Origin: Closterium sp. Naga37s-1
Lineage: Eukaryota > Streptophyta > Zygnematophyceae > Desmidiales > Closteriaceae
NCBI GenBank assembly: GCA_947471745.1
Contig: CANJKZ010000723.1
Coordinates: 6,799,001-6,863,000, forward strand
Reading direction: 5' to 3'
DNA length: 64,000 bases
A program made the translations under genes and the position numbers. Under the pieces are notes generated by a model. The model was given only the letters and a program-made list of their open reading frames with translations, made no database searches and had not been told where the DNA came from. Below, piece after piece: positions 9,353 through 21,121 of the stretch. How positions within the stretch are numbered: the stretch's first letter is position 1; each line of letters starts with the position of its first letter.

Positions 9353-11457
9353 CTGGTTAGCACAAGCGGAATGTTACTGGTGTCACCTGAGCCTCAACGA
9401 GGAAAGGACCACAGAAGCAAGGCCAGAGCTTGGAGGGTAGGTGAGACAGGTTCAAGTTGCGCGTGTCAAGAAGCACCTGATTTCCGACTGCTACTGAGTG
9501 AACTCGTCGCTGATGATCGGCATATGCTACTGGGAGTTTTGCATCGTGGTGAGACGGTGTTGAGTCTTCTCCCATAGCTGCTGCATGGTGGTGACGAAGT
9601 CATGTGCGGCTTGGACATGTGCCGGTGTGGTTGGCTGCTGTGGTGTGAGCGGTTCCCGTCTGTAACACAGGAAGAAAGGAGTTTCCCTGTGACGCGTTGT
9701 TGTAAGCGAACTCTAGGGTCGGTAACTGTGTGTCCTAGTGGCTGACGTCGTCTTTGCAAGCTGTGCGCAGTAACTGTTCAACCACCAAATTGAGTCGCTC
9801 TGTCTGTCCGTCAGCCTGGGGGTGGTATGCTGAGGACATTGCAAGTTTGGTCCCCAATAATCCCATGAGCTCCTTCCATAACTTACTCGTGAATTTGGGG
9901 TCTCTGTCTGAGATTAGTGTAGCGGGGATGCCGTGGATGGTGATGATGCGGTCAAAGAAGAGGCGAGCAGTTGCTTCAGCTGTAGCTGTGGCGTTGGTCG
10001 GGATGAAGTGACCCATTTTGGAGAACTTATCGATTACTACGAGGATGGAATCATGTCCCCGTGAGGTCGAGGGATAGTCCTGTGATGAAGACGAGGCTAA
10101 CGACCTGCCATGACTGCTCCGGTATGGGTAGAGGCTGAAGTAACCCTGCTTTTTTCTGCTTGCTACTCTTCATCCGCTGGCACGTGTCGCATGAGGTGAC
10201 GAACTGCTACACGTCTGCTGCCATCCCGGGCCAGTAGTAATACTTCGCTATCCCTGCTAACTTTTTGTAACTCCCGAAATGTCCCGCGTACGTCGTGAAA
10301 CTCCTCCAATAGGATCTGCCATAGCGGGGCATAAGTCGGTACCCAAATCTTTCCTGAACCCTTCCTTACAGCTAAGTCTTTCTCCCACTGTAACAGCTTC
10401 TTGGTCTTTGCTGTAGTGATCTCTGCGTCCACGGAGTACCCATGTTGGTATAGACCCTTGAGCAGAGGGTTCATCCCGTCGAGCTGGATGCCTGCTACAT
10501 GTCCGGGGCGGCTCAACGCGTCTGCCTTGTTGTGTAGCCCGGGCTTGTAGACGATGTCGTAGTGGAAGTGAGATTCCAAGAAGTCCATCCACCGCACCTA
10601 TCGTCGTGAGAGCGTCGGCTGTGACTTCAGCTATTTGAGACTGCAGTGGCCAGTATAGACTGTGGTCTTGGCTCCCTCTAGGTAACACCTCCATGCCTTG
10701 AAGGCTACGACTATAGCTAAGGCTTCCTTGTCGTGAATGGGGTAGTTCAGTTCTGCTCCGTGTAGCTTTTTAGTGAGGTAGGCGATGGGCTGTAAACCGT
10801 TCCCGTGATCCTGCATCAGTACTGCTCCGACTGCCTGGTCACTAGCGTCTGCCTCAACTATGTAGTCCTTGTCTGGGTCCGGTAGGATGAGTACTGGCGC
10901 TGTAGTCAGTGCTGTCTGTAAATGCTCCATGGCTTGTTGATGAGGAGTATCCCACTTGTAGGGCGTATCCTTTTTTAGTAGGTCGGTCAGTGGCGCTGCT
11001 ATCTTAGCGTACTGTGGCACGAACCTGTTGTAGTTGTTGGCAAAGCCTAGGAACTGCTGCAACTCTTTCACGTTCTCCGATACTTCCCACTTCTTGACGG
11101 CTTTGATCTTCCGCGGGTCCACGTGTACACCCTCGGCACTCACCATGTGCCTGAGAAACTGCACCTTCTTCAGTACAAAGTCGCTCTTCGACAGCTTCAC
11201 GTAGAACTTGTTTTTCCGCAGGATCTCGAACACCTTCCGCAGATGCTCCACGTGCTCCTCCATGTTCTTGGAGTAGATGAGAATGTCGTCCAGGTACACC
11301 ACCACGCACTCGTCCAGCAGGGGCCGTAGGATGTGATTCATCTCTGCCTGAAACGTTGCGGGTGCTTGAAGAGTCCGAACGGCATCACCAAGTATTCGTA
11401 GGAGTCGTATCTGGTACGGAACGATGTCTTGTGGATCGAGTTGTCCGCCATCTTGAT
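9353..11457 (-). pseudogene. Chromovirus B RT-RNase H-integrase remnant
   Basis: These are the broken pieces of gypsy pol. RT resumes after the stop at 11458 and keeps [14 protein letters not shown] (about 11260-11310). RNase H keeps [12 protein letters not shown] and [12 protein letters not shown]. The integrase keeps LISDRDPKF and DGQTERL, the second and third catalytic acids. The first acid position reads SLVFITG where K has SLDFITG (Asp to Val), so the integrase is dead. Several frameshifts occur, near 10600, 10160 and 9735. Compared with K's pol the gene order is unchanged. Confidence 0.88.
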
Positions 11458-12957
11458 CTACCAGTAACGCGACCGTAGGTCCAGCTTCGAAAAGACTGTT
11501 GCACCACGCAGTTGGTCCAGTAGGTCATCTATGCGCGGTATGGGGTATTTGTTTTTTACTGTCTGTTTGTTCAGTGCACGGTAGTCGATGCACATCCGTA
11601 AACTGCCGTCTGGTTTTGGAGTGAAGAGGACTGGTGCACCGTAGGGAGAGGTGGAGGGACGGATCAGTTGTCTGTCCAGTAGATATTCTATCTGTTTCTT
11701 CATGTCTGTCAGCTCGGTCGGACTCAGTCGGTATGGTGCACGTGAGACAAGTTTCGCACCTGGTTCCTCCACGATCTCGTGCTTGTGGGTGCGTGCTGGA
11801 GGTACGCCTGCAGGTAGGTCGTCGGGCATTATATCCTTGTACTGCTCCAAGACCTCCTTTACTGCTGCAGGTAGCTCTGCGTTCGGCTTCTCCTCCTCTG
11901 CTGCTGCCATAACCAGTGCTAGGTATCCCATGTTACTCTCATTCACCGTCTGATGAAACCGTGGCAGTGTTGTTTTAGGAACGTCCCCTGTGTCCGTCCA
12001 GCTTCGTATTGCTATCCGCTTCCCGTTGATGTAGATGCACGCCTTCCTGTTGACCCAGTCAATCTTGGGGTTGAACTGCTTCAGGAAATCTCGCCCCAAG
12101 ATGAAATCTAACCCCTTGATGTTCGTGATTGGCAGTGTTGGCTTCCACCTTAGCGCCCCTATGTGTAGCTGTAGTGATGCTTCGCCGTGGATGGGAAGTT
12201 TCGTACCATCCACCATCGTTGCCGGGAACTTGGTCTCTTCGGAAGGTTCCCCAATTTTCTCCAACGTCCCGCGGTCACACACTGAGTGAGATGCACCTCT
12301 GTCCACCAGTGCCAAGAGGCGTCGTCCTTTGCAGAACACCTCGAGGAGTAGTGGTGCCTGCTGCGCTGAGTAGCCAAAGATGGTCTCATTAATAGGATCA
12401 TAGGGTACATCAAACTGAATACCATCCCTATTTCCTATACCTGACTCAGCACTTTTCTCTTCCAACTTCACCTTGGGGGTAGGAGGATTTTTCCGAGGCT
12501 TGTACAACTTCTCAGGAGCCTGGAATTTTCCTCTAAGCCTTGGCAGCTGTGTAGGCTCCACCCAAGGGCAACGGGGAGCCTTAACACTGTGCTGCGGGGA
12601 GAGAATATTAACTCCACGGAACGCACGACCCTTTTCTACACTCCGTAGTACTTTGCCCAACTTCTTAGGTACCTGAATAATCTCTAAAGGCTTTTTCTTG
12701 GCCTCTAAATCGCCCCTGAATTTTTCAAAGGCTTGAAAACGACGAGAAGCAATATTTTTCTTTAGAGTATCTTTGTAGGATACTTTTAACGAATTTTTAC
12801 TTTCGTGGGTGTTCGGCTGGAGTTTCCCGGTCGGTGCAGAGTCGTTTTTCGCGGAGCCTCCATTCGCCTCGGCGATTTCCCCTGATGCCGGCCAGTCGTG
12901 ACGTTTTTGATTCGCGCCATCATTTTCTCCTTTTTTCACCCGCTCCGAAGTCGCCAC
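11458..12957 (-). pseudogene. Chromovirus B gag end-protease-RT start
   Basis: One open frame links the gag tail, a protease and the first RT blocks. The protease site reads [11 protein letters not shown] where K has [11 protein letters not shown], so the D-S-G triad is lost (Ser to Arg). RT motifs [11 protein letters not shown] and [11 protein letters not shown] are present. It ends at TAG 11458-11460, where K has CAG. The join between protease and RT is continuous here, which shows that the split in K is secondary. Confidence 0.88.
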
Positions 12958-13087
12958 ATCGTCGCCTTTTCCTGCTTTTCGGATCTTTACGCGATCGCCA
13001 GGTCGATCCGCGGCTACTGGCGATTCCCGTTTTTTTACTTTGGGGATGCTCCACTGTTAGCGCCCTGCAGTGCCGCACGTGCCTTTT

Positions 13088-13984
13088 TCATTTTGTAGCA
13101 CGACAAAAAAACGGGTGCCCTGCTGCGCCGTGAAATTCGCATTTTGTCGGCTGCTGCTTCGCGTCGTATTGGTCGATGTCCATCGGTTCGGCGAACGTGG
13201 GGGGTGCCGATCGCTCCGTGCCGAATGTACGGTTCGGCGTGAAGCATGGTGTTTCGGGTTGACCTCGAGTCAATGCGTCGTATCGCTCGGCAGCATGCAC
13301 GATGTCGCGGTAACTGTTGTAATTCGTTGCGATGACCTGTCGGCGAATCTCCAATTTTAACCCTTCTGTGTACGCCTGGATTTTTTCGCCTTCGGTCAGG
13401 TCGGTGATGCGATTGAACAGGAGCTCCATCTTCTGCATGTACTGTGCTACACTACTGTATTGCTTATGACGGTGTATCTGCTGCCGCGCCATGTAGGTCG
13501 TATTAATGGGCTCGAAACGTTCGATGAGGTCTGCCCGAAACTGCTGCCACGTTTTCTCCCCGCAGGCCACGTCAGTGTAGTAGATCCACTCCAATGCCGG
13601 TCCACGTAACAGTGTCGCTGTGAGCCGAATCCTTGCTGCGTCGTGTGTCGGGGTCGAACAGCCAATGGCCTCGAAGCAAATTTCGAGGGTTGCCACGAAT
13701 TGTCGAACGTCGGATCCTTTCGCGCTGGGATCGAACGCTTCGGGGAGCCTCGGGCGTGCTGCTTCGAGGTTCGGCGACAGTGGTGCCATCGGTCCGTGAA
13801 GTGTCGGTGTCGCCACTGCTGTTGGTATTGTCGCTGCTACGTTCGCTGCTGCTGCGGTGGCGACTCCTGGTTGGTGTGTCAGAAGGGCCTCGAGTCGTCG
13901 GATCGCCGCCTGCGTCTGCTCCATGTCGGTGCGGAGGCTTGCGATGTTGCTCGTCGTCGCGTAGTTGTCGCCCTGGCCCTCCAT
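13088..13984 (-). pseudogene. Chromovirus B gag
   Basis: This is a gag capsid frame starting at the ATG at 13984, which aligns with K's gag start. The capsid part includes DVRQFVATLEICFEAIG and PALEWIYY, and [16 protein letters not shown]. Gag forms the particle that packages element RNA. The zinc knuckle is damaged (CEFHGAAGHPFFC where K has [14 protein letters not shown]) and a frameshift follows at about 13090. Confidence 0.87.
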
Positions 13985-14134
13985 GCCTGACATTGCGCGT
14001 TCGAAAAAACCGAAACGAGGAGGAGTGAAAAACACGGAACCGGTTTTACGTACCCGAAATCGGTGTTGATCAGCGTCGCCCCCGCGATTTTTGAAGACTC
14101 GGTTTTAGCGGTCGAAAAACTTTCGCGTGTAAAC

Positions 14135-14149
14135 GGGCTCTGATTACCA
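14135..14149 (-). other. Primer binding site (chromovirus B)
   Basis: On the minus strand TGGTAATCAGAGCCC begins two bases after the 5' LTR. It resembles the initiator-Met primer site TGGTATCAGAGC with one extra A. K has the same insertion. Confidence 0.65.
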
Positions 14150-14151
14150 AG

Positions 14152-14520
14152 TGTGAGGATATAGGATCGAGCTCAGAAAAGAGAGTTTGAATTGAATGAT
14201 CACCTGGGTACAACACGAGGCTATATATAGGCTCGACACAAGGCCTAGTAACCAGGTGTTACGCGAAGGTTCCGAGGGTCGCGAAGCGTCCCGAAGAGAG
14301 CCTTCCCGAATTCGGTAGAAGGCAATTCGGTGGCAACCGAAAAGCCCAGAATTCGGTGCATGCAACCTAGCTCGGTGCTATAACTATAATGAAATATAGG
14401 AAAGCACCTAGCCTAGGAAATCAAGCAATTCATGCATGCATATACTTATCCTATGCTAGAAATAGCATAATAAAGTAAAGGCAAGCAAGCATAGCTGGCA
14501 TAAGTCGTCGTACTCTCACA
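14152..14520 (-). repeat. 5' LTR of chromovirus B
   Basis: This 369-bp LTR starts TGTGAGGATATAGG and ends ACTCTCACA on the plus strand. TATATATA at 14222-14229 is the likely TATA box in minus-strand orientation. Flank: ATGTG at 14521-14525. Confidence 0.92.
14222..14229 (-). promoter_or_regulatory. TATA box in 5' LTR of B
   Basis: TATATATA lies in the U3-side part of the LTR and is kept in all four LTRs of B and K (1186, 14222, 37405, 43009). Transcription would run leftward into gag. The assignment rests on position and conservation only. Confidence 0.5.
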
Positions 14521-14688
14521 ATGTGACTGTGCTTGTTCTGCTCGTGCGACGTCATTTTGCAGGGATGTTTGTTCTGCCATCAGCGCTGCAATTTCTTTGG
14601 AGCTTTCATGCAGCTGCTGCAGTTGTTCGTTCAAGCGCTCGTGCATGAGCGTTGTGACGTCGATGTGCTCGGCCATGTCGAAGGGCAT
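14521..14688 (-). CDS. Truncated coiled-coil reading frame
   Basis: An ATG at 14688 opens a 56-codon frame that runs straight into B's LTR. The peptide is hydrophilic and heptad-like (LMHERLNEQLQQLHES, then EIAALMAEQTSLQNDVARA), suggesting a coiled coil. Composition differs from the surrounding GC-rich elements. It could be an exon of a host gene disrupted by B, or the gag of an unrelated element. The rest would lie on B's other side, left of the window. Confidence 0.3.
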
Positions 14689-14984
14689 TGGCTCAGCTTT
14701 GTTCTAGGCGCAGTTGTGGCTGCATGCGTTTACGAAAGAATGCGAGGACAGCGACTCATATTTGCTAAGGGGCGTGAGCCCCTTCGAGTAAAAATCAAAA
14801 GCTGATTTCTTTGGGGGCGGAGATGCGCGGTCCATAAAGGAAGGTGCCTCTGAATTCCAAGTGTTACGAGGGAACTAGTATTAGAAGCTAATAAGTTACT
14901 AATGTCCCTTTGGTTAGGAACTACTAATATAGGAGATGAAGGGGCTGGAGCGAGATAGCAAGGATTGCACTGTGTGGGTCAAAG
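14689..14984. other. Spacer with no recognised gene
   Basis: This lies between the coiled-coil frame and element E. It contains CTAAGGGGCGTGAGCCCCTT near 14764, an inverted-repeat-like stretch, and is AT-richer further right. I see no coding signal. Confidence 0.4.
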
Positions 14985-15158
14985 TGTCAAAATAACTAAG
15001 GAACCATGGCTAGGGTTTTGGACTTAGGATCTAGGAAAGAGCAAGCGAAAGGAGATGGCCAAAAGAGGGGTTTTAACATGGAAGACATACAAGATATAGG
15101 AAAGGGGAGAGGAGAGGGTACACCACCAGCAGTTGGCTCTAATAACTAATCAAGTACA
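14985..15158 (-). repeat. 3' LTR of element E
   Basis: This 174-bp LTR starts TGTCAAAATAACT and ends AAGTACA on the plus strand. It aligns along its full length with 23081-23254. Confidence 0.82.
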
Positions 15159-15172
15159 CACCCCTGTAACTG
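15159..15172 (-). other. Polypurine tract (element E)
   Basis: The minus strand reads AGTTACAGGGGTG before the 3' LTR, a short, weak tract. Confidence 0.5.
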
Positions 15173-15177
15173 CCTAC

Positions 15178-16339
15178 TGCGGAGATAACTGTTGCAACAG
15201 GAGCTAGACTACGAGCTAGGCACGGGTGCTCGTGTGATCTATGCGTTCCTTAGTTGTTTGCTTGTGTGTTCTCTGCTTGCACATTCACGGGGGGATTTTG
15301 CAAGAGTTTCACTAGCAAAGATTAACAACAATGGTTCCAACAACATTGGCATCACAGACTACATCAGAGCTAGCTAGGCTGCTGGTCGACCTCCAGCGCA
15401 GCATGGTCGACCGCGCTCCAGCGCAGCAGCGCTCGCACCGCTCCAGCGTTGCAGAGTAGCGGTTCGCCAACGTTGCAAGTCCAATGTGTGCCAACGCTGC
15501 AGCAAGTCAGCTGCACAGCGTTGCACCCGCAGGACAACGGTGCACCCGCTTCGCAGGTGCGCGCAGCTGGTTGGTGCTCCACACCTTGTCACGAGCACAG
15601 CACAGACGCCTGGCAGACTCCACGGCAGCGACTGCGCCCACCAGCCACGTCGACCTCGGGATACTACCCCCGAGGTTGGCATCGCAGACTCCACCCCGGC
15701 GACACTCGCGCACGTCGCCCGGGTATCCCGGTCGACCGGGCAACCACGCCCGGTCAACCAGCACAGTCCGTAGTCGGCCACCACTGCCCGGCGTCCCCAG
15801 TCCGGCGTCCAGGCGCCCAGGACGCCGTCCGAACCCCCTGGTCGGCGTCAAGACGCCCAGGAGGCCGTGCAGACCTCCAGAGCGGCGTCCAGCTTCCCAC
15901 GACGCCGATCAGACGCCCAGGTCGGCGTCCGGGCCCCCAGGACGCCCTAGGTCGGCGTCTGGGCCCCCACGACGCCGTGCAGACGCCCAGGGCGGCGTCC
16001 CAGGCTCCTAGGACGCCGTGCAGACGCCTAGGTCGGCGTCTGGCCTTCCACGACGCCGTGCAGGCGCCCATGACGCCGACCGGGCGCCCGGGTTGTCGTG
16101 CTGACGCCCAGGTCGGCGTCCAGCTTCCCAGGACGCCGTCCAAGCGTCCAGGACGCCAACCAGGCGTCCAGGACGGCGTCCTCCTGCTTGGCGCCCTCCA
16201 GCCAGGCGCCCTCCAGCTCGGCGCCCTTGCAGTGGCCCCCGTGCCCACTGCTGCAGGTCGGGTGCAACCCTCGCACATCCGACCACGAGGTCGGCTCCGC
16301 CCAAGCGTGGACGGGGCCAAACAACACTCCCGTTGACAC
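15178..16339 (-). repeat. 3' LTR of element D
   Basis: This 1162-bp LTR starts TGCGGAGATAACTG and ends CCCGTTGACA on the plus strand, the reverse of C's LTR. It carries the same GGACGCC-type minisatellite (about 15800-16200). Confidence 0.92.
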
Positions 16340-16352
16340 TCCCCCGCCGCGT
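16340..16352 (-). other. Polypurine tract (element D)
   Basis: The minus strand reads CGCGGCGGGGGAG, matching C's tract. Confidence 0.75.
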
Positions 16353-16466
16353 TCACGCTTGGGCCCCCAGCATACACGGCAGCACTGCTCGGAGAAAAGC
16401 TCAGCAGCGTGCACACAATACACAGCACGCCGGTCACCGCACCAGCCATGCAAGAGGGCATGGCAC

Positions 16467-17313
16467 CTAATGCTGCAAGTCGTCGTCACCGTCGCCCACG
16501 TTGGCCAGGCACACTTGGCCGATTGCGACGGAGCTTCGGTTGAAGGCCGGATAGTGCAGCGCCTTCGTCAGGAAGTCGGCTGGCTGCTCAGCGGTCGGGA
16601 TATACTTCAGTGAGAACTTCCCGCGCTTCACCATGTGCTGCAGCCAGGCCTGTCGCCGCTCAATGTGCTTCAGGTTGCCCGTCAACCCCATGCCCTCGGC
16701 GATCGTGATGGCCGACTTGTTGTCCACTCTCAGGACAGTCGGCTTCCCGGCGTCCAGCTGCCGGAACTCTGCAAGGAGGAAACGAAGTCGGCGTCCCTCC
16801 TTGCCGGCTTCGGTGGCCGCCACGTACTCCGACTCGGTCGACGACAACGTCGCGCATTTGATGCGCTGGCTCGACCAGGAGACTGCGGTCCCTCCATAGA
16901 CGAACACGTAGCTGCCCGTGCTCGTCCTGCTCTGCTTGTCACCGGCGTCGTGGGCGTCCACGTAGCCGACCAGCTCCAGCGACTCAGGTCCACCGCCGAA
17001 CTCCAGGGCGGTGTCACGTGTGTTGCCGAGGTATGCGAGGCAGCGGTCAACCTCGCGCCAGTGCTGGTCGCTCCTCACCGTGAGGCCGCTCCCCAGCTTG
17101 CTGCAGGCAAAGGCGATGTCCGGCCTCGTCGTCGTCGCCGCGAACTACAGCGAGCCAACCTTCTGCCGGTACTCCTCCTCCTAGCGTTCCTGCGCCTCCT
17201 CGTCGTCCAAGGTGAGCTCGGCGTAGGCGTCGACCGAGACCGGCGTAGCCCAAGGTGCGCCCGGTCTGCTCCTCGTTGAGGAAGCGCCTACGCAGCTTGT
17301 TGGCGTAGCCCTG
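16467..17313 (-). pseudogene. Copia RT tail and RNase H, element D
   Basis: This is the C-terminal part of pol after the RT deletion. It resumes at QGYANKLRRRF and continues into RNase H with YVDAHDAGD, STESEYVAA and RVDNKSAIT. It ends at TAG 16467-16469 just after a DGDDDLQH segment. A frameshift lies near 17250 (around the ERLGYAGLGRRL-type shift) and TAG codons are present in the region near 17145-17190. Copy C reads through the position of this terminal stop. Confidence 0.8.
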
Positions 17314-17364
17314 TCACAATGTAAAATTGACTAAAACAGAAAGTACAAACAAGATATATGCAGT
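17314..17364. other. 51-bp filler replacing RT in element D
   Basis: AT-rich sequence (TCACAATGTAAAATTGAC at the left edge) sits where C has about 662 bp (6099-6760) spanning the whole RT palm including YVDD. It has no similarity to C. This looks like double-strand break repair with inserted filler DNA. Confidence 0.7.
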
Positions 17365-18504
17365 GGCTGCGGATCTCCTCTTCCATGGCAGCCTTCACCG
17401 CCGGGCCCTTCCAGCTTGCCAACGCCTCCTTCACCGTCATCGTCGAGATGTCCCAACGGTGCTCGGGGTCGGCTAGCATGTCGGGGTCGAGCTCCGGAAA
17501 CTCTTCATCCTCCTCGGCGTCGTCGTAAAGCAGGTCATCATCGTCCACGTCGTACACCGTGGTGAAGGCAGCGGGGATGAAGAAGTCAGGCGGCCTCCGA
17601 AGTCGGCCTGAACGCCGTGGTCCCGGCTAGACCTCCTCGGCGTTCCCTCCATCGTCGCCTTCGTCGCTGTCCTCGGCGCCCTGCTGCACCTCAGTCGGCG
17701 TCCCAGCCGACTGCTCCCCTGCGATCGGCTCCCCTGTTGACTGCCTGGTCGCCGACTGTTCCTTGGTCGGCGTTGCTGCTGCCTACTCCCCTGGCGGCTG
17801 CTGTTCTGCAGTTGCCTCCTTCGGCGGCTTCACCAAAGTCGGCTGCACCACCTGCTGCCTCCCGGTCGGCGACAGCTTCGTTCCCACGCCGCCTTGCACA
17901 GCATCACGTCGCCACCGGCAGCATCACGTCGGCCACTGGCGATGCTTGGGTCCGGCGCCACAGGTGACGCCCCACTTCTCCCCTCATCGCCGGAGACCGA
18001 CATCGGGGTCAGCCCATGCAAGTCGACAATAAGGGGAGGGGTAGGGGAAGGGCAGGGAGAGGGGACGTCCTCGGCGTCCTCACCAGAAAGCTCACCGACC
18101 TCGGCGAGCAGAGGCAGCGTCGCCGTCGAGGTGTCCGTTGGCGGGTGAACCGGCATCCGCCCTGACGTCGGCCCGTGCGCCGACTTCCACACCTCCAGCG
18201 ACATGTTCTCGTAGAACACCACGTCCGACGTGGTGACCACCCGGTTGTCAGCGATGTCGAGGAGCTCCCAGCCCTTGCTCTCCTCCAACACGCCGAGGTG
18301 AAGGCCCCACCGGGCCTTCGGCTGTAGCTTCCCACCACGCTGCTGCTCGGGGACCAAGAACTGCACCATGCAGCCCCACACCCGCGCCAGCGACAAGTCG
18401 GGCTTCTTCCTGGTGAGCAGCTGGTACGGCGTCGTCCCCGGCGGCAGCGCCGATCGCTCGAGGCAGTTGCGGACCCAGACAGCCTGCCGGAGAACGAGGT
18501 GCCA
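17365..18504 (-). pseudogene. Copia integrase tail and RT start, element D
   Basis: This begins after a stop in the integrase (VQHH, then TAG near 18507). It keeps LARVWGCMVQFLVPEQQ, a VVTTSDVVFYENMSLEVW segment, a Pro/Ser/acidic linker, and the RT N-terminus HRWDISTMTVKEALASW. TAG at 17627-17629 replaces the CAG present in C. The linker has indels relative to C. The stretch ends at the filler. Confidence 0.8.
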
Positions 18505-21002
18505 CTAGTGGTGCTGCACACCCATGTGCAGCAGCATCGTCCGCACCGACTCCACCACCGTCCTCATCTCCCGCTCTGCCATGCTGTTCTGTTGCGGGGT
18601 GTACGGGCAGGTCAGGTCGTGGACGATCCCCTTGCCGTTCACGAAGTCGGTGAATTGCTTCCCGAAAAACTCCCCACCTCGGTTAGAGCGCAGCATCAAC
18701 ACCGACTTCTTCGTCTGCCTCTCAGCCACCACCAGCCACTGCACGAACACCTGCAACGCATCCGACTTCTTGGCGACCGGCTTCACCCACACGTAGCGGG
18801 TCTTGCAGTCCTTCAGCAGCAAGAAGTACAGGCTACCATCCTTTGCAGCCACACGAAACGGCCCGCACAGGTCGATGTGCACGACGGCCAGCACTTCGTC
18901 GGCGTCGGAGCCTTTGTCGGGGAAGGTGTGTCGCGCCAGCTTCCCGCCGACGCACGAAACACACAGAGAGTAGGGGCCAGACGCCGACTTGAGGTCCAGC
19001 CCGGTGGCGTCCTCGTGTTTCGCTGAGCTCCGGATGGTGTCCATGCCGACGTGCGCAAGCCTCGCGTGCAGCCTGTCCGGCGTTGCCGTCGCCGCCGAGA
19101 CGATCGACCGTAGGGCCACCACCTCCGTGGTGGGCGTCGTCGGCTTGTCCGAGCAGGGACGCAGGTCGGTGCAGAGGACACGACCGGTGTACGTTGCCCG
19201 GCCAAGCACTTCTCCCGCTGCCGAGACGAGCAGCATCCCGTCGCCGTCCTCCTGCAGCTTCACGCCGTGCTCCTTCAGCTGCCCGGCCGAGAGGAGATTC
19301 GCTCGCACACCCGGCACATAGAGCACGTCGGGGATGAGCACCTGCTTCCCGGCCTCTCCTTGCAGGGCGACAGTGCCGCGGCCCTGAACATCTTGCAGCG
19401 CCCCATTGAAGCCGCGCACATGCTTCACGTCGCTGCTCGGCCCCAAGGTGATGAAGGCCTCCTTCGTTCCCATCAGGTGGTGCGAGTAGCCGCTGTCGAG
19501 CAGGACCACCGCCAGGTTCGCCTGCACAGCTGCCGCCACCGCCTGGAAGTCCTCCCCGGCCTCCGGCGCCAACGAGACGGTCGGCTCCACGACGCCGACC
19601 AGCGAGCACGACGCCGCCTTGTCGCCTCGCTCCTTGCCACCAGCAGAGGAGTCGGCGTCCTTCGCCGAGGTCGACTGCTTCTCCTTGCGCTGCTGGTTTC
19701 CTCGATGGGGACGACGGCTGGCCGACCTCCCGCGGCCTCCCTTGGCGTCGTCGTTGTCGGTATCGCTGCGGTCGGGGCACTCGAAGGACAGGTGGTCGGG
19801 GTCGCCACACAGCCAGCATTCCCGGCGTCGACCTCCTCCTTCGCGACCGCTATCCTTGGCCGACTTCTTTTTGTCGGCGTCCTTGCTTGGCTTCCAGCCA
19901 CTGCTACCGCTGCCGCCAGGCTGCCCACGCTGCCCCGGTCGGCCACCTTGCCTCGTCGGGGCAACGAAATTGGCCTGTGCCAAGAGCTCCTGGAACCGCT
20001 CTGCCTCCTGCATCGCCTCATCTTGTCGATGTACGAGGTCAAGTTGTCCTCGTTGAGCGTCGCCCTCGTGCTCGGCGCCATGGACAGCCGCTTCAGGAGG
20101 TTGTAGCTGCTTGAGAGTCCTTGCATGACGTGGGTGACGTACGACGCCGTCGAGTACTGCGCGCCGGCCATCCTGATCGTGGCGAGAATCCGCCGAGCTC
20201 GGTTGCAGTAGTCGGTCGCCGTCTCCTCGTCGCCCATACGCAGGTGCGTCAGCTATCCCTCCAGCTGGGCGATGAACAAGTCGTCGGTGACTTGGTAGGT
20301 CGACTCAATGAAGTGCCACGCCCGGTGGCCGGCATCGAGGTACTCCCAGCGCCACTTCAAGGCGATCTGCACGCCCGGCGAGCAGCACCGCGAGATGACC
20401 GTGAAGGTCAGCAGCTGCACGGCGCGAAACTCTGCTCGTAAGTCGGCGTGGTGCTCCCCCGGCGTCGCTACGGTCCCTCGGGCGAAGCCGATCAGCCCGG
20501 CCATCTCCAGCTGGGGCTCGATGGCTTCCTTCCAAGTGAGTATGTCCTGTCGACCAACGAGCGGTGGGGTGACCAAGATCCTGTCCGGCGTAAACTTGAA
20601 GTAGCCGTAGCTCGGTGCAATCCCGCCCGCCATCACATGAGTCGCCGACATCGGCAACATTCCGCTTCGACGCCCACCGGCGTCGCCCTGCGAGGAGCCT
20701 GCATCCGCCGATGACTGCATCCCTCACGCCTGAATGCCGCCGGCTTCACCGGCGTGTATCACACCTCGTTGCCTCGACGTGCCTCCCGCACTGCTGCCGA
20801 CCTGGCCTCCACCAGCGTTGACGCCCACGTCGACGCCGCCGTCGTTGTTCACCGGTCGAGGAGAGGCAGGCCAAGAAGGGGGGTGCTCCGCCGCCCACAT
20901 GGAGCGGAGTCCTGCCTCGACGACTGCCCAGGGTATCGCCCCGTACTCCTGGGCCTCATGGCGTCTCCTCGCATCCTCCAGCTGTGCCTCCAGGGTGTCC
21001 AT
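18505..21002 (-). pseudogene. Copia gag-protease-integrase, element D
   Basis: This starts at the ATG at 21000-21002, matching C's start. Gag is broken by a stop near 20722 and by frameshifts near 20250 and 20020. The zinc knuckle CWLCGDPDHLSFEC and protease DSGYSHHLMG are intact. The integrase keeps HIDLCGPF and NSMAEREM, but the second acid reads RSNRGGEF (Asp to Asn). It ends near 18507 at a stop after MGVQHH. Confidence 0.86.
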
Positions 21003-21104
21003 CACCTCGGCGTCACCTACGCGCACGCTAGTGACTGCACGACTGCCGGCCTACGAACACGGTTGGTGCAAAGTCGGCTAGACTGAACTTCGTTGCGGTG
21101 TCGC

Positions 21105-21121
21105 CCACGCTCACCGCACCA
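21105..21121 (-). other. Primer binding site (element D)
   Basis: The minus strand reads TGGTGCGGTGAGCGTGG, identical to C and I. Confidence 0.75.

Larger units (their letters stand above)
1118..14520 (-). mobile_element. Ty3/gypsy chromovirus B, host of A and C
   Basis: This is a minus-strand Ty3/gypsy element of the chromovirus type. Its left (3') LTR is 1118-1327 plus 8875-9031, its internal region 9032-14151 and its right (5') LTR 14152-14520. Copia element C sits inside the left LTR and copia element A at its outer edge. Internal order on the minus strand is gag, protease, RT, RNase H, integrase, chromodomain. The two LTRs differ at roughly 16 of 369 positions by eye, so B is older than C. 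The right flank is ATGTG; the matching left target duplication should lie left of A, outside the window. It is non-functional because of many stops and frameshifts and a lost integrase Asp. Confidence 0.9.
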
